A stretch of DNA of 64,000 bases from Hymenobacter negativus (GTDB taxonomy: Bacteria > Bacteroidota > Bacteroidia > Cytophagales > Hymenobacteraceae), in NCBI RefSeq assembly GCF_017571495.1, contig NZ_JAGETZ010000012.1, positions 1 through 64,000 on the forward strand, given 5' to 3'. The notes beneath the pieces are model-generated. The model had not been told where the DNA came from and searched no databases. It saw nothing but the letters and a program-made list of their open reading frames with translations. Position numbers and translations under genes: made by a program. Numbering within the stretch: position 1 is the stretch's first letter; each line of letters opens with the position of its first letter. Below, piece after piece: positions 8,759 through 20,000 of this stretch.

Positions 8759-11700
8759 ACTTTCCCAACCTTATAATCCGTTTCTGCCACATCGAAGCAG
8801 CCCCGGTTGGTGATGACCGTGAGGCGGACCCGGCCGTCCCGGCTCAGGCTGGGCGTCACTATTTGGCCGGGGAAGAAGGTGCCGCCCGGCTGTGCAGTAG
8901 TGAACTCCCAAATCCAGGCCACAATGTTGCTGGCAGTCACGCCGCTTACGCTACCGGTAAACCGCGGAAAGTCCACCGTGATGCCAGCTCTGGGCATTGT
9001 GCCTTTGCACAGCGGCTCGAATTTGGTGTGAGCGCACTGGTCGCGCTCCGAGCAGTTGAAGGCCGGCACCTGGGTGCGCGGGTTTCTGGCCCGGCGGTCG
9101 ATGAACGTGGCCCCGTCGAAGGGCGCGCCGCTGGGGTCCGGCTCGTTGGTGTATTCCACGTTCATGGGCAGCAGCGGCTGCGGGGTGGCCGTGAGGTAGT
9201 CGAAGCTGAGGCTGAACGTTTCGCACACGAAATGCTCAATCCAGAGCAGCGCGAACGGGTCTTTCTCGTCGGGCTGGTAGCTCAACATGATTAATCCATC
9301 CCCGATTTCTCCGGCAATGGCCTTATTCAACTGCTCAATCATACCGCCCACGGTATTGGCGAAATCTCCGTTCAGACCTGATGTCGGCATCGCTATGACG
9401 CTGCCCGGCAGGCCGAATTCCTTGCCGTTGTAGCGCAGCACCACTCGGGAATTGGCCGTGTCGTAGGCTTCATATTCATTGCCTTTCACAGGCGGCTGCA
9501 CCCACAGGCGGTAGGCGCAGCGCCGCGACTTGCCTTCGCAGGGCAGGTTGCAGGGCTCTTCGCAGGTGTGCGTCACCTCCAGCTCAGCTGTGCAGTTGTT
9601 CGCGTCTGTTACTTCCACGCGCACGGGCTGGCCGCTGGCCACCGGCTCGGTAGTCAGCTCATTGCCGGAAAGCGGCTGGCCATTGAAAAGATAAGGTAGC
9701 TGGCCGCCTGAAATAACAATGGTAGCCTTGTACGTGGCCAGCTCCTCGCACTCGAATCCCGTGGTCCGGAGTCGCAGCGGTGGCCCTACCACCACCGACT
9801 GCGCCGGCGCGACCACGCCCGCCGCGTCGCGCACAAACACCGTGTGCGTGCCCACGGCCATGGTCAGAGGCCCGTCCAGGGCCACGAAGCGGCCATTGGT
9901 GGAATCAACCCGCACCTGGTAGGGCGCGGTGCCGCCCGTGGGCAGTATCTGCACCTGCGCCTCTTTGTCGGAGGTGCAGCCTACCTGCGTAGTGAAAGCA
10001 AGCGGTGGCAGGCAGGAGTGGCTGAAGCTCTGGGTGGTACTGCACTGCTGGCTGTCGCTGATGGTGATTTCGACATCCTCATTACCCGGCAGGAGGTCGC
10101 TCATGTATTGGTTGCCGGTTACGCTGCCGCGGCTAGCCGTGTAAGGCGCGGTGCCGCCGGTAATCTGGGCCGTCAGCACGTATTCGTTGTTGTCGCCAAA
10201 GCACTCAAAACTGGCTTCCCCGAACGCCAGTTGGCCTGTCACCTTCACCGTTTGCGGAGCCGATTCGCTGGCCTCCGCATCCCGGACTACTACCCGGTGC
10301 TCGCCCGCGCTCAGCAGAAACGAGCCTTTCAGCGGCTGGAATTCAGCTTCGTCGGTTTTGTAGCTGTAGGGCGGCATGCCGCCTTCGGGTGCGAGCGTGA
10401 TTTCGGCCTGCTGGTCGGCGTTGGTGCAGCCGATGGTGACCATGAACGTGGGCGGCGGCTTGGGCAGCACAAACTGCACACCGCCCCCGCTGCTCACCAG
10501 ATAGGGCAGGTAGAAATCGGCAATGATGGTACCATCGGCCAGCTCGTCCACCGTTTGCTGAATGATTTTGCTGGCGCTCACGCCGCCCTTGCCGGGCAGC
10601 TTCGTGCGCCGGTCGGGGGCCGAGCCGGTGAGTCGGCTCAACAGCAGCCGCACGTCGGGGTCGGCGCTGAGCTCCTCGTTGGCGCTGATGCGGCCCAGCG
10701 CCGCCGACATAGCCTCGGTATTGATGGCCGCCGCTGGCAGCTCATTGTCGGACAGCTGGCGCAGCTGGCCGAGTCGCGGCTGGTCCGGCTCGCTGATGGA
10801 CTGGCCCACGCGTTTGCCCAGGGACTGGGTGGTAAGGGCATTCGCAGTGCCCACAGCCGCGGTGCTGACGTTGGTCAGGTTAATATTTGCGCCTAGCAGG
10901 GCCGTATTGAAGCCTGTTGACGCTCCCAGCGAAAGCACCGGGTCGGGGTCGTCGTGGTACACGAGGATGAAGGTGCCGCCCATCGGCACACCCGCCTTGT
11001 GCTGAATGCCGGGGTGCTTGTTTAGAAAGTAGCCCAGGAATTGCTGCTGTTTCAGCTCGCGCAGGCGGCGCTTGTACTCGTCGCGCAAGGCCCGTAGCGC
11101 CCCCAGCTTGGCCGAATACAGCACCTCATCGAACTGGTCAATCAGGTCTTCCTGCGGCAGGAATTTGGCCAGGTCGGCGGGGAAATTGGCGGCTGCCTCG
11201 CTGCGGAAGTAGCGGGCCAGCGCCAGCAGGTCTTCGTACTTGTTTTCCAGGTCGTCGAAGCCTACGGCGCTCAGGCTGGGCGGCAGAATTTCGGCCAGCT
11301 TCTCGAAGTAGTAAATGGCCACCACGTGCGGGTAAAACTCCGGCTGTGGCGCCGCTGCGTGCTGAAACAGCAGACAGAAAACCGTCCAGATGGTGTTGTC
11401 GCTCACACGGGTCTGGTCTACGTCGATGTAGGGCAGGCCCAGCAGCGTGGTCAGGTTTTTCTCGAACCAGGCACCCACCGAGCCCCTTTGGTAGGGCAGG
11501 CCCGGCGCATATTTCGCCAGCAGCGGCAGCTTGGCCACGCCGGCCGGGTCCACGCCTTTGGGCATCATCACGCCGTAGAAAAACCGGGCTCCTTCGGCCA
11601 GCGCGGTCATTATTTCCTCGCGCAGGGTGTCGTAAAGGCTTTCCAAGTCCTGAAAATGAGCCGATTCCTTGGTCAGGTCCACGGTCATCTTTTCATCGAA

Positions 11701-13236
11701 GGCGCCGGTGCGCAGCGCGATGATGTCGATGGGCAGGCGGTTGCGCTCCTTAAGCGCCAGCAGGATGCCGAGGGCGCTTTGGTAGTTCTTACCCAGGTGG
11801 CCTTCCACGCGCAGGAAGTTGTAGGGTTCCAGGTCGTAGCGCAGCGGGTTAGTGACGAAAGGGGGCGGCGTGGGCTGGTACTCGGCGGCGCGGTAGCTCA
11901 GGTTCTGGTTGGCACGGTTGCGGCGCGTTTTCAGCGGGTTCCAGAGCTGGAAGAGGGGCGTCGTGCCGGTTTGCAGGTAGTAGTAGGGGATGGCCTTATC
12001 GGAAAGCGGCACATCGGCCAGCTTGCTCGGTACGCAGCGGATTTGCTCGGTGGAGGCATTGGCCGGGGTGAGCGGGGGCGTGTTGGTGAAGCGCTCCACC
12101 ATTTCCACCAGCCGCCGAAACAGCTGCCGTAGCTCCTGCGTCTGCTCTTCGCAGCCACTCACAGCCGCCGAACCCAGAAACCGCTGCCGGTAAATGCCGG
12201 GGTTGGTGATGGCGGTGGGCACCAGCGCGCCCAGCATCAGGTGGCGCGGAAACAGGTCTTCGTCGGGGCAGCAGGCGCAGAGCAGCTCCGCGCCCTTCCA
12301 CCGAAACTCGTCGTAGGCCTGCAGCAGGTCGCCAAAAAAATCATAGTAATACTGCAGGAAACGCACCTGCGCTGTAGTCGTGGGTGCCGCATCCAGAAAG
12401 CCAAAGCTGGCCGTAAACCCGGCAAATGGATTGGTGGCGTACAGCATCTCCACCACCGGCCGGAATGCCGTGTAGGCCGCCGTGAGGGCCGCCGCCGTGT
12501 TCTGCACCAGCTTGTTTTCGTAAAAAGCCGCGTGGAACCCCGTCAGCACCTCGCCCGATGTTATGGGCTTGGTATTGGGCACATCGAAGCGCGGCAGGCG
12601 CAGGTCGGGCAGGTTGAGGCGGGCCAGTAGGGCAGTTTCGAGGTCGGCCCCGGTCAGGTTGGGCACCAGCTGATTGGCGGCGGCAATGATTTTGGCCAGG
12701 TCCGAAAGCGTGACAAGCAGGCGGCGCACGGTCACGGTCACGGAGGCACCCTTGTCATCGCAATTGATGGGGCTGCAATTGCGCAGGTCCTCCTTCTTCA
12801 GTTCCAAAAACAGCAGCACTGCTTTGTCTTGCAGGAAATTGGCGGGCGTGGCCAGCGGCTTCACGTTGGGCTCGCCGGCCGGAAACAACTCCCACAGGGG
12901 GTACTGCGCGTGCGTGATGGGGTCGAGAAATGGCGCGTAGCCGGGCTCCGGCGGCACCGTGTAATTGTCGCGGTAGGCCACCAAATCCACGTCTTCCGGC
13001 TCCAGAATCAGGTAGCCCGCCGAGGTGACGCCGCAGCCGTGCGAGAGGTGAATGGTGCTGACGCCGGCCGTGGTTTCCAGCCGAATTTCTAACCCGCACA
13101 CAATGCCGATGCCAATGAGGTTGGCCCGCGTCAGTCGCTCCTGCTCGTCCAGGTAGTCGAATACCTGGTTCAGGTGAGCGTTGGTGAGCACCTGATTGGC
13201 CTCAAACACGGGGTAATTATCTTGGAGCGCTTGCAT
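8755..13236 (-). CDS. Large eCIS baseplate/fibre-position protein with SprB-like repeats
   Basis: 1493 residues. The N-terminal domain (FEANQVLTNAHLNQVFDYLD, then IGIGIVCGLEI) is typical of large proteins in Bacteroidota eCIS clusters and probably docks to the baseplate. A long helical middle follows. From about residue 950 four modules of ~75 residues each carry GGxxPY (GGMPPY, GGTAPY, GGTAPY, GGQLPY) and paired cysteines. They resemble SprB/PKD-type immunoglobulin-like repeats of gliding adhesins. A cysteine cluster (CNLPCEGKSRRC) and a PKD-like end follow. It occupies the position of the Afp13 fibre, so a receptor-binding role is plausible, but no phage-fibre shaft or knob is recognised. 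Confidence 0.65.
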   Translation of the reverse strand: MQALQDNYPVFEANQVLTNAHLNQVFDYLDEQERLTRANLIGIGIVCGLEIRLETTAGVSTIHLSHGCGVTSAGYLILEPEDVDLVAYRDNYTVPPEPGYAPFLDPITHAQYPLWELFPAGEPNVKPLATPANFLQDKAVLLFLELKKEDLRNCSPINCDDKGASVTVTVRRLLVTLSDLAKIIAAANQLVPNLTGADLETALLARLNLPDLRLPRFDVPNTKPITSGEVLTGFHAAFYENKLVQNTAAALTAAYTAFRPVVEMLYATNPFAGFTASFGFLDAAPTTTAQVRFLQYYYDFFGDLLQAYDEFRWKGAELLCACCPDEDLFPRHLMLGALVPTAITNPGIYRQRFLGSAAVSGCEEQTQELRQLFRRLVEMVERFTNTPPLTPANASTEQIRCVPSKLADVPLSDKAIPYYYLQTGTTPLFQLWNPLKTRRNRANQNLSYRAAEYQPTPPPFVTNPLRYDLEPYNFLRVEGHLGKNYQSALGILLALKERNRLPIDIIALRTGAFDEKMTVDLTKESAHFQDLESLYDTLREEIMTALAEGARFFYGVMMPKGVDPAGVAKLPLLAKYAPGLPYQRGSVGAWFEKNLTTLLGLPYIDVDQTRVSDNTIWTVFCLLFQHAAAPQPEFYPHVVAIYYFEKLAEILPPSLSAVGFDDLENKYEDLLALARYFRSEAAANFPADLAKFLPQEDLIDQFDEVLYSAKLGALRALRDEYKRRLRELKQQQFLGYFLNKHPGIQHKAGVPMGGTFILVYHDDPDPVLSLGASTGFNTALLGANINLTNVSTAAVGTANALTTQSLGKRVGQSISEPDQPRLGQLRQLSDNELPAAAINTEAMSAALGRISANEELSADPDVRLLLSRLTGSAPDRRTKLPGKGGVSASKIIQQTVDELADGTIIADFYLPYLVSSGGGVQFVLPKPPPTFMVTIGCTNADQQAEITLAPEGGMPPYSYKTDEAEFQPLKGSFLLSAGEHRVVVRDAEASESAPQTVKVTGQLAFGEASFECFGDNNEYVLTAQITGGTAPYTASRGSVTGNQYMSDLLPGNEDVEITISDSQQCSTTQSFSHSCLPPLAFTTQVGCTSDKEAQVQILPTGGTAPYQVRVDSTNGRFVALDGPLTMAVGTHTVFVRDAAGVVAPAQSVVVGPPLRLRTTGFECEELATYKATIVISGGQLPYLFNGQPLSGNELTTEPVASGQPVRVEVTDANNCTAELEVTHTCEEPCNLPCEGKSRRCAYRLWVQPPVKGNEYEAYDTANSRVVLRYNGKEFGLPGSVIAMPTSGLNGDFANTVGGMIEQLNKAIAGEIGDGLIMLSYQPDEKDPFALLWIEHFVCETFSLSFDYLTATPQPLLPMNVEYTNEPDPSGAPFDGATFIDRRARNPRTQVPAFNCSERDQCAHTKFEPLCKGTMPRAGITVDFPRFTGSVSGVTASNIVAWIWEFTTAQPGGTFFPGQIVTPSLSRDGRVRLTVITNRGCFDVAETDYKVGKV

Positions 13237-13272
13237 AGCAGGTGGCGGTTTTCAAGCAGTTGGGAAGACGAA

Positions 13273-16200
13273 TCAGGATTTCCGGGGCCGGCGCGGCTTG
13301 CCGGGTTTCTTAGGCGCAGCAGGCTTCTTGAGCGGGGACTGGCTTTCACCAGAATCCGGGCTTTCAGTAGTGCTCAGGTTCTCAGAAGCAGCCACGCTTT
13401 CAGCAGACTCCGGTCTTTTAGACGAATCAGCGGCGTCAGCAGCATCTTCAGGAGCCGCTGTTGTCTCGGAAGACGCGGCTGCTTCAGGGGTAGCCAATGG
13501 TTCTGCGGCAAGCGGTACCTCAGGCGAAACCGGGCTTTCGGAGGGAGTCAGAACGGCCTTCTTTGTTCGGGCCGCTGGGCTGGGCATGGGCGTAATCTGT
13601 CGGCGCAGCGGGTAGTTGCCGAGGGCGGTACTGCCCAGGCGCACAGGGTTCTGGTCGCTGCCATCGTCGCAGTCGTGCAGAGTGGCGCCGGGGTAAGTAT
13701 TGCGCAGCTTGCCGAGCAGGTTCACCACCATGCGCAGGCGGTAGGAAACCTCCACATAAGTGGCATAGCGCGCTTTCAGCAGCGTTTCGAGAGCTGCCAC
13801 CGTGCCCGGCTTGAAGCTGAGGCCGGGCGCCAGCACTACCGGCTGCGGCGCGAAAGCCGTGAGGTTGTTCAGCGTGCGCCCAGCCGTCAGATTAGCCTCC
13901 AGCCAGTCGTAAAAATTCAGGCCGAATTGCGTGAGAACGGCCGTGGCGCGGTGGCATAGCTCGTCCTCCACGTTGACGGTGGGCGGGGCGGTCAGCAGGT
14001 TGCTACGCAAAATGGCTTCCACGCGCTCCTGTAGCCGCTCGGCTGGCCAGTCGTGGGCAGCATTGGCCGTAAGCCAGGCACGCCAGGCATCCTCGAAGCG
14101 CTCGAACTGCCAGCCATACAGCGCAATGTGGTGGAAGTATTTCACCAGCATGGGCATGACCTCGGCCCAGAGGGCAGCGTTCAGGACGGTGGTGCAGCTC
14201 AGCTCAGTCGGCGTAATCTGGGTTGTAAACTCCTGCTCCAGCGCGGCCAGTAAAGCATCCGACTGCACATACGTCAACGTTTTGTCCTCGTACCAGGCCG
14301 TGAAGACCGTGCTGAACGCCGTGTAAATGGCCAACGCGCAGGCGCAAGCCTCGGCCGAGGCGGGACGCAGGTTATCGGCGGTCAGGCCTTTGGCTTCCAG
14401 CAGGTCGGCCAGTTCGCCCACCACGGGGTCGCAGGGGTTTTCGATGAAGCCGTCGTTGCCCACCCAGCAGATTTTGGCCAGCAGATGCGCGGGCGTTTCC
14501 TGGCGCACGGTGCGGTCGGCAAAGCCGCGCAAGTCCAGGTTTTCGCTAAACGGCGGGGCCCAGCCGGCCATCACGAAGGTGAGCCGGAAGGAGTACGGGT
14601 CCTCATCGCCGCAGGTGCCACAGGCCCCATCGGAACAGGCTGGGTACAGGGCATCGCCGGGAAACTTGGGCCGTAGCAGTAGGTGCTCTACCACAATAAA
14701 CCGGTCCAAATCGGAGCCCGGCGCGAAGCCCAGCAGCAGGCCCACCCGGTGCTTCAGGCCCGAAACGTTGGCCGGGTCGGCCGGATTTTCGGCGTAGTTG
14801 AACGCCCTGCCCCGGTCGTGGCTGATGAGCGGGTAAGCTTCCAGGAAAGCAATTTTGTCGGCAATGAGCTGCTGCTGGCTCACCTGCTGCCCTTCCAGAC
14901 TGGTGAGCAGCAGCGCGTAGTCTTTGAAAGACTCGCCAAAACGAGCCAGCAAATGGTCGAGGAAGCGGTTGCGGCGTTCCAGAAACTCGGCCAGCGTTTC
15001 GGTCAGATTCCCCAGCACGGCCGGCGTTAGCCCATTCACCAGCTCGCTGTAGCCACCCAGCACGGCATCGCTAAACTGCCGGCTGAAGTAGGTCTGCGAA
15101 ATGGCCGGGTCGAGCGAGAACATATCGGTCGTGTGTGCCACCTGCGCGAAGGCGTTGCCGAGCAGCTGCTCAAAGGCCAGTAGGTAGGCTTTCAGCTGCT
15201 TGGCCTGGGCGCGGCGGCGCGGCGAAGCCGCAGAAGGCAGTCCCTCCGGCCCGATGCCGTAGGTGCGCGGGAAGCTGTTTTGCAGCGGCGAATAATCGGC
15301 TTCGGGGTCGCGGAAGGTGCCGGTTGGCACCGCTAAATCGGTGGGCGCGTGGGCTACCTTGGCCCGTTCTGCCTCGCCGCGCAACTGGGTGAGAGTGGCA
15401 AGGGCCTCGGCCCGGCGCGGTAAAAACGGCAGCCCGTTCTTGTAAAAAAGGAAGCGCGACAAGTGGAAATGCAGCCGCGGCTGGTGCTGGTTGCTCACAA
15501 ACAACAGCCAGGCGGCGCTGGCCTTGGTGGTATCAAACACGGGCAGGCCGTTGGTCCAGATGGGGTCGGCCGCGCCCTTTAGCTGATTGCCGGCCGCGTC
15601 GTACTTGCTCAGCAGCAAGTTATTCACGGCTACCACCCCTTCAATGTCCATCAGCCGGTTGATGAGGTCGGACACCCGCAGCACACTTTTCAGCCCCGCT
15701 GCCGCCAGCTCATCGGCCTTGATGAAGCCTTTGTTCAGTTCCGGGCCGTTAAAAATTTCTTCCACCGACACGCCCTCGGCCAACAGCTCCGGCAGCGAAT
15801 AAAACGGCACCGGCGGGTTGAAATACCGTTCAATCTCGAACCAGATGTGGGCCTGGATTCGCTCGATGTCAGCGTCGGGGCGCACCTCCACGTCGGCGCA
15901 CACGGCCACGTCTTCCACATCCACGCGGCTCACGCGGCAGTAGTCTTCGCCGAGGTTGCGGTGCTGGTGCAGGGCGGCTTTGGCGGTTTGCACAGCAGCT
16001 TCCACGCGCAGCTGCTTGCGACGGTATCGCGGCAGCGGGCCCGTGTCGGTGGCGTTTATGAGCAGCTGTTGCAGGCTCACCGTGCCGGGCGCGCCGCCGG
16101 GCAGCACAGTGGTCAGGTTCTTGGCCGCCATGCTGCCGAAGAGGCGTAGCGTTACGTTTGCTATGGTTAGCTTCTGGCCACCGGGTAGCAGCTCCAACTC

Positions 16201-17022
16201 GTAGGTGGCGTAGAACAGGTTGTTCCAGTTGCGCCGTAGCGCGTCGTCGGTCAGTGGGCTTTGGTCGGCGGGGTTATTGCTGCGATTGAACTTGAGGAGC
16301 TTGAGGCTGATGCTTTCGCCATTCTGACCCGCAAAAGCATCTTCACTGGCCAGAAACAGGTTCCATTCTGCCCCTTTTTCCAGGCCCCATTCCGGGAAGT
16401 GCAGCTCCACCGCGACCAGCTGGGGCTGGCCTTCGTCGTCAAAAACAGTATAGGTGTGCTCAATTTTCCGGTCGTTCAAATCGCCCAAATCCGGGTCGGC
16501 TTCCAGCTCCACCCGGATTTCGTAGAGGCCCAGCGGCTCCACGGTTTGGGGGGTGAGGGCGGGGTTGGTAGGCTTGCGGTAGGAGAGGTGCAGCTCGTCG
16601 TTTTCGCACCAGGCGTAGTAGGGCAGGTCGCAGCCGCAGGACTTGCAGAATACCCAGGCGTTGCGCACTCGTTCGAGGTCGATGAGCAGGCGGCGGAAAT
16701 CATCGGGCGTGACCGGGTTAACGGTCAGGATGTTGCGGGCCGTGAAAAACGCCTGGTGCGGATACGGCTGCGCCGGGTTGGGCGACGGCGTGGCCGGTGC
16801 CAGCAGGTCCTTAATGTCCCAGCCGATGCGGTAGGCCAGGTCCGTGATGGCGTAGCACAGCTGGTCCAGAATGGTGATGCCGGGGTCGTGGGCGTTGTAA
16901 TCGGTCCACCAGCGGCTGCCCAGCTGCTCGATAAAGCCAATGCCCTCCCGACGAAGGCGGAAAAAGTCTTCGGCGGCGCGCAGCGGGGCCTGTTTCAGCA
17001 GGACTACGGGTTGGCGGCTCAT
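13273..17022 (-). CDS. Large eCIS baseplate protein (Afp12-like)
   Basis: 1249 residues. The N-terminus (WWTDYNAHDPGITILDQLCY) is the signature of the large Afp12/Pvc12-type baseplate wedge proteins, related to baseplate J. Two cysteine clusters are visible: FCKSCGCDLPYYAW near residue 130, and CSDGACGTCGDEDPYSF around residue 800, which could bind metal. The last ~110 residues are unlike the rest: a disordered Ala/Ser/Glu/Pro-rich tract ending in a basic KKPGKPRRPRKS tail. The ATG overlaps the stop of the upstream baseplate J gene by four bases. It should pair with that protein to form the wedge around the spike. Confidence 0.85.
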   Translation of the reverse strand: MSRQPVVLLKQAPLRAAEDFFRLRREGIGFIEQLGSRWWTDYNAHDPGITILDQLCYAITDLAYRIGWDIKDLLAPATPSPNPAQPYPHQAFFTARNILTVNPVTPDDFRRLLIDLERVRNAWVFCKSCGCDLPYYAWCENDELHLSYRKPTNPALTPQTVEPLGLYEIRVELEADPDLGDLNDRKIEHTYTVFDDEGQPQLVAVELHFPEWGLEKGAEWNLFLASEDAFAGQNGESISLKLLKFNRSNNPADQSPLTDDALRRNWNNLFYATYELELLPGGQKLTIANVTLRLFGSMAAKNLTTVLPGGAPGTVSLQQLLINATDTGPLPRYRRKQLRVEAAVQTAKAALHQHRNLGEDYCRVSRVDVEDVAVCADVEVRPDADIERIQAHIWFEIERYFNPPVPFYSLPELLAEGVSVEEIFNGPELNKGFIKADELAAAGLKSVLRVSDLINRLMDIEGVVAVNNLLLSKYDAAGNQLKGAADPIWTNGLPVFDTTKASAAWLLFVSNQHQPRLHFHLSRFLFYKNGLPFLPRRAEALATLTQLRGEAERAKVAHAPTDLAVPTGTFRDPEADYSPLQNSFPRTYGIGPEGLPSAASPRRRAQAKQLKAYLLAFEQLLGNAFAQVAHTTDMFSLDPAISQTYFSRQFSDAVLGGYSELVNGLTPAVLGNLTETLAEFLERRNRFLDHLLARFGESFKDYALLLTSLEGQQVSQQQLIADKIAFLEAYPLISHDRGRAFNYAENPADPANVSGLKHRVGLLLGFAPGSDLDRFIVVEHLLLRPKFPGDALYPACSDGACGTCGDEDPYSFRLTFVMAGWAPPFSENLDLRGFADRTVRQETPAHLLAKICWVGNDGFIENPCDPVVGELADLLEAKGLTADNLRPASAEACACALAIYTAFSTVFTAWYEDKTLTYVQSDALLAALEQEFTTQITPTELSCTTVLNAALWAEVMPMLVKYFHHIALYGWQFERFEDAWRAWLTANAAHDWPAERLQERVEAILRSNLLTAPPTVNVEDELCHRATAVLTQFGLNFYDWLEANLTAGRTLNNLTAFAPQPVVLAPGLSFKPGTVAALETLLKARYATYVEVSYRLRMVVNLLGKLRNTYPGATLHDCDDGSDQNPVRLGSTALGNYPLRRQITPMPSPAARTKKAVLTPSESPVSPEVPLAAEPLATPEAAASSETTAAPEDAADAADSSKRPESAESVAASENLSTTESPDSGESQSPLKKPAAPKKPGKPRRPRKS

Positions 17023-20000
17023 GCGGTGCAGGGGCAGTTTTCGTGGGGCGCTTCTTCCTGCGCGGGGTTGATTACCAGGATGCTATGCTGCGTGGCCGGA
17101 GCCGAAACCAGAATGGAAACGGCCTTCGTGCCGGTTATTTCGGCGTAGTCGGCCGGGCCGGAAGCCGGATGGAACAACTGAAAATCAGTCACGTAATCGA
17201 CGCTGGTCTGGTCCTCGATAAAGTTGATAAGCACCGACTTGTAGATTTTGCCACCGAACGACGGACCCGCTCCATCGGCAAAAGCCCAGGGCGACAAAAA
17301 CCGCGTGATGCTCTGTTGCAACTGCTTAATGGAGAACGTTTCATCAAACCCCTCACGCAGCCGCACCCGAAATGCCACACGCACCTCCTCAAACTCGGGA
17401 TTTTTGACGTGCAGCTTCACGAAGCACGACAGCCGCTGCTGCAGAAAGGCGCCAATTTCGCGCAGCAGCCCCAGGCTGGTGTAGGGCCGCAACGGGTCGC
17501 GGAGGTTGCGCAGCTGCTGGCTCGGAATGGCCACCAGTGTGACGTGTCCCGGCGCCAGCTCGCGGTAGATGCCCGTGCCGTTGGCGCTGGATTCGTAGTG
17601 CGTGTGGTTGAGGCACTTCACCTGGTAGAGCTGCGGAAAGGCCTCCAGCACCAGGTGCTCGTAATCCCAGAGCGCCACGGCCCGGTCCTTGTGCCGCAGT
17701 CGCTCGCTCACGCGGGTGTAGAAGGCATCGGAAGCCTCGCTGCCGCGCCCGCCAAACGAGTCGAAGGGCTGTTCCACCTTCTTCACGGCAGCCACCGGCT
17801 GAGCCATTTTCGTGATGGTACCGGCCGGCGTCACCTGCGCCGCAAAAGCCGGGTCGTTGCCCTGGTCCTGGAACGTGACGCGCACGGCTTGGGCCGCTAC
17901 GAGCAACAGCTGGCACACGGCGGCGCTTTTTTCGGCCACGGCCACGCGCAGCCAGTGCTGGCCGTTGGGCAGCAGCGTGTTGTCGTCGTTGGCATCGCGG
18001 GGCACAGCCAGCGTCACGATGCCGGAGCGGGTCAGCTCGCTGGTGGTATCGGCCACGGCATCGCGCGGAAATTCCACCCATTCGTTGCGGCGCAGGTAGC
18101 TCCAGTTGAGGTGCGGCACGGGCTTCTGGGTGAGCGGGTCGGCGGTGCCATCGGCCACTTGGAAGAGCAGGGCCAGGTTTTGGGGCGGCAGCAGGGCGCT
18201 GATGCCGATGTAGAATTCGGCCTCGTGCGGCACGGGCTGCTGGGCCGGCAGCTTGGGGTCGGCCAGGTTGAGGTGTTTGAACTGCGGCAGCAGGTACAGG
18301 GCCTTATCAGGCGCATCAATTTTCAGAAACGGGTGCTGCTCGGCCTGCCCAAACGGGGCCACGTGATAGAACTGCGCGGCTCGCCTCGCAAATGCGCCCG
18401 CATCGGCCGAGGACAGCGCAATGCTCTGGCTGGCCGTGTAGCTCAGCGTGAGCGCACTGACGACCGGGCCGGCTGGAGGTGCGCCAGGGTTGGTGGCGGT
18501 AGCCGGGGTTTTGCTGAGGAAGGCGAGCAGGGCCGTTTGATAAGCCGCTTGCCCGAATCCATCCGTCAGCCGGAGGCGCACGAAACCGTGCCGGGCGGTG
18601 GTGCCGTAGCTTTCCGTGGGCAGTGGGTTGGGCTGGTCCACTACGGCATCGGTTAGCCCGCTGGAAATATCGAATTCCGTTGCCTGCAAGGCGGTACTCG
18701 TGCCTGAATCCTCCCAATTGCCTTCCGTCAGAAAGTCAACGGCTACCTGCGGCGTGGTGCCGTAGGGCGCGGGCGCGGCCTGCCACGTTAGCTCCACGGC
18801 CGCACTGGTCAGGGTTTTCTGGAACGCCTCGGCCGAGCCAATGGTGAGGGCACTGCCCGCCACCGGCAAAGCCCCAAACGGCTGAAACGGCTTGGACGTA
18901 TCCACCGGGCCGAAGTCGTTGGACACGGCCAGGGTGCGCAGGCCCGTCACGGCCACGCTCAGCGTGATGGCGCTCAGCCGGGCGTCCTGCAATTGCTGGT
19001 ATTGATAAGTCGTGGGCTGCTGCTTTAGCTTGAGGAGCAGCAGGGGCAGCGCAGTAGCGAAGGTGTAGCCGTGGGCCTTGGTATTGTAGGCCACAATGGC
19101 CGGGTCCGCGCCCGTCAGTTCGATGACGAGGCGCAGTTGGCCGCTCTCGGTTTTGAAGCTGGTAGCTGGTTTTTCAAACCAGCCATCGGCCGCTGTGAAC
19201 TGGTAAACCACATCAGCTGCCAAATCCGAATAGGAGCCCGTAACCGTGAAATCGACCGTAATGGTGCGGGCACCCTCGGCCAGAAATAAGTAGTGCGAAG
19301 CCAGCGCCAAGCCCACTTCGGCCGTCGGCATTTTGATTTCAGTTAGCTGGCCATCGACGTAGATTTTATGGAAAAAAGGCTGCCACGAGCCGTCCGTTGA
19401 AGTCAGAGGCGCGCCCAGCCCGTCGTCGGAATTGGCTACGGGTGCGGCGTAGAGGCGGCCGACGGGGGCGGGGCCGCCGGTCCAGCCGCTGCCGGCCGGT
19501 TCGGTGCCGTAGCGGTACAGCGTTTTCAGGGCCGTGACCTGGGCCGCGTTGGCTACCAGTTGCTCGTCGCTAGCGAAAAACGCGGGCTTGCCCAAGGCAT
19601 CTTTGCCGGCCTTAAACAGCTCGCCCGGCGCCAGAGCGTAGGCTTCAACGTGCTTGGCCAGTTCCAGCAGCAGGTGGGCGTGGCTGGGCTCGGCGGGTTT
19701 TTCGCGCAGCTGGAGAATGTCGCGGTAGTAGAAGTCGAGGTGGCGCTGGGTGAGGGTGTTGGTTTCCTGCCGGGCGTACTCGTTCAGGCGCAAAAAGGCC
19801 AGAAACAGCGCGTAGTGCGGCTCGTGCCCGTCCCACTTGGTGAGGGTGGCTTCCAGCGCCGCCCGGCCTTCGGTGGCCACGCGGGCATACACTTTCAGAA
19901 ACTGGTCGAAGACGCTGGTAAACAGGTTGTGCGTGGCCAGCCGGTTGATGCGCTCAAAATCGGAGCCTACGCCGTAGGTCGCCAGGTCGTCGGCAATAAA

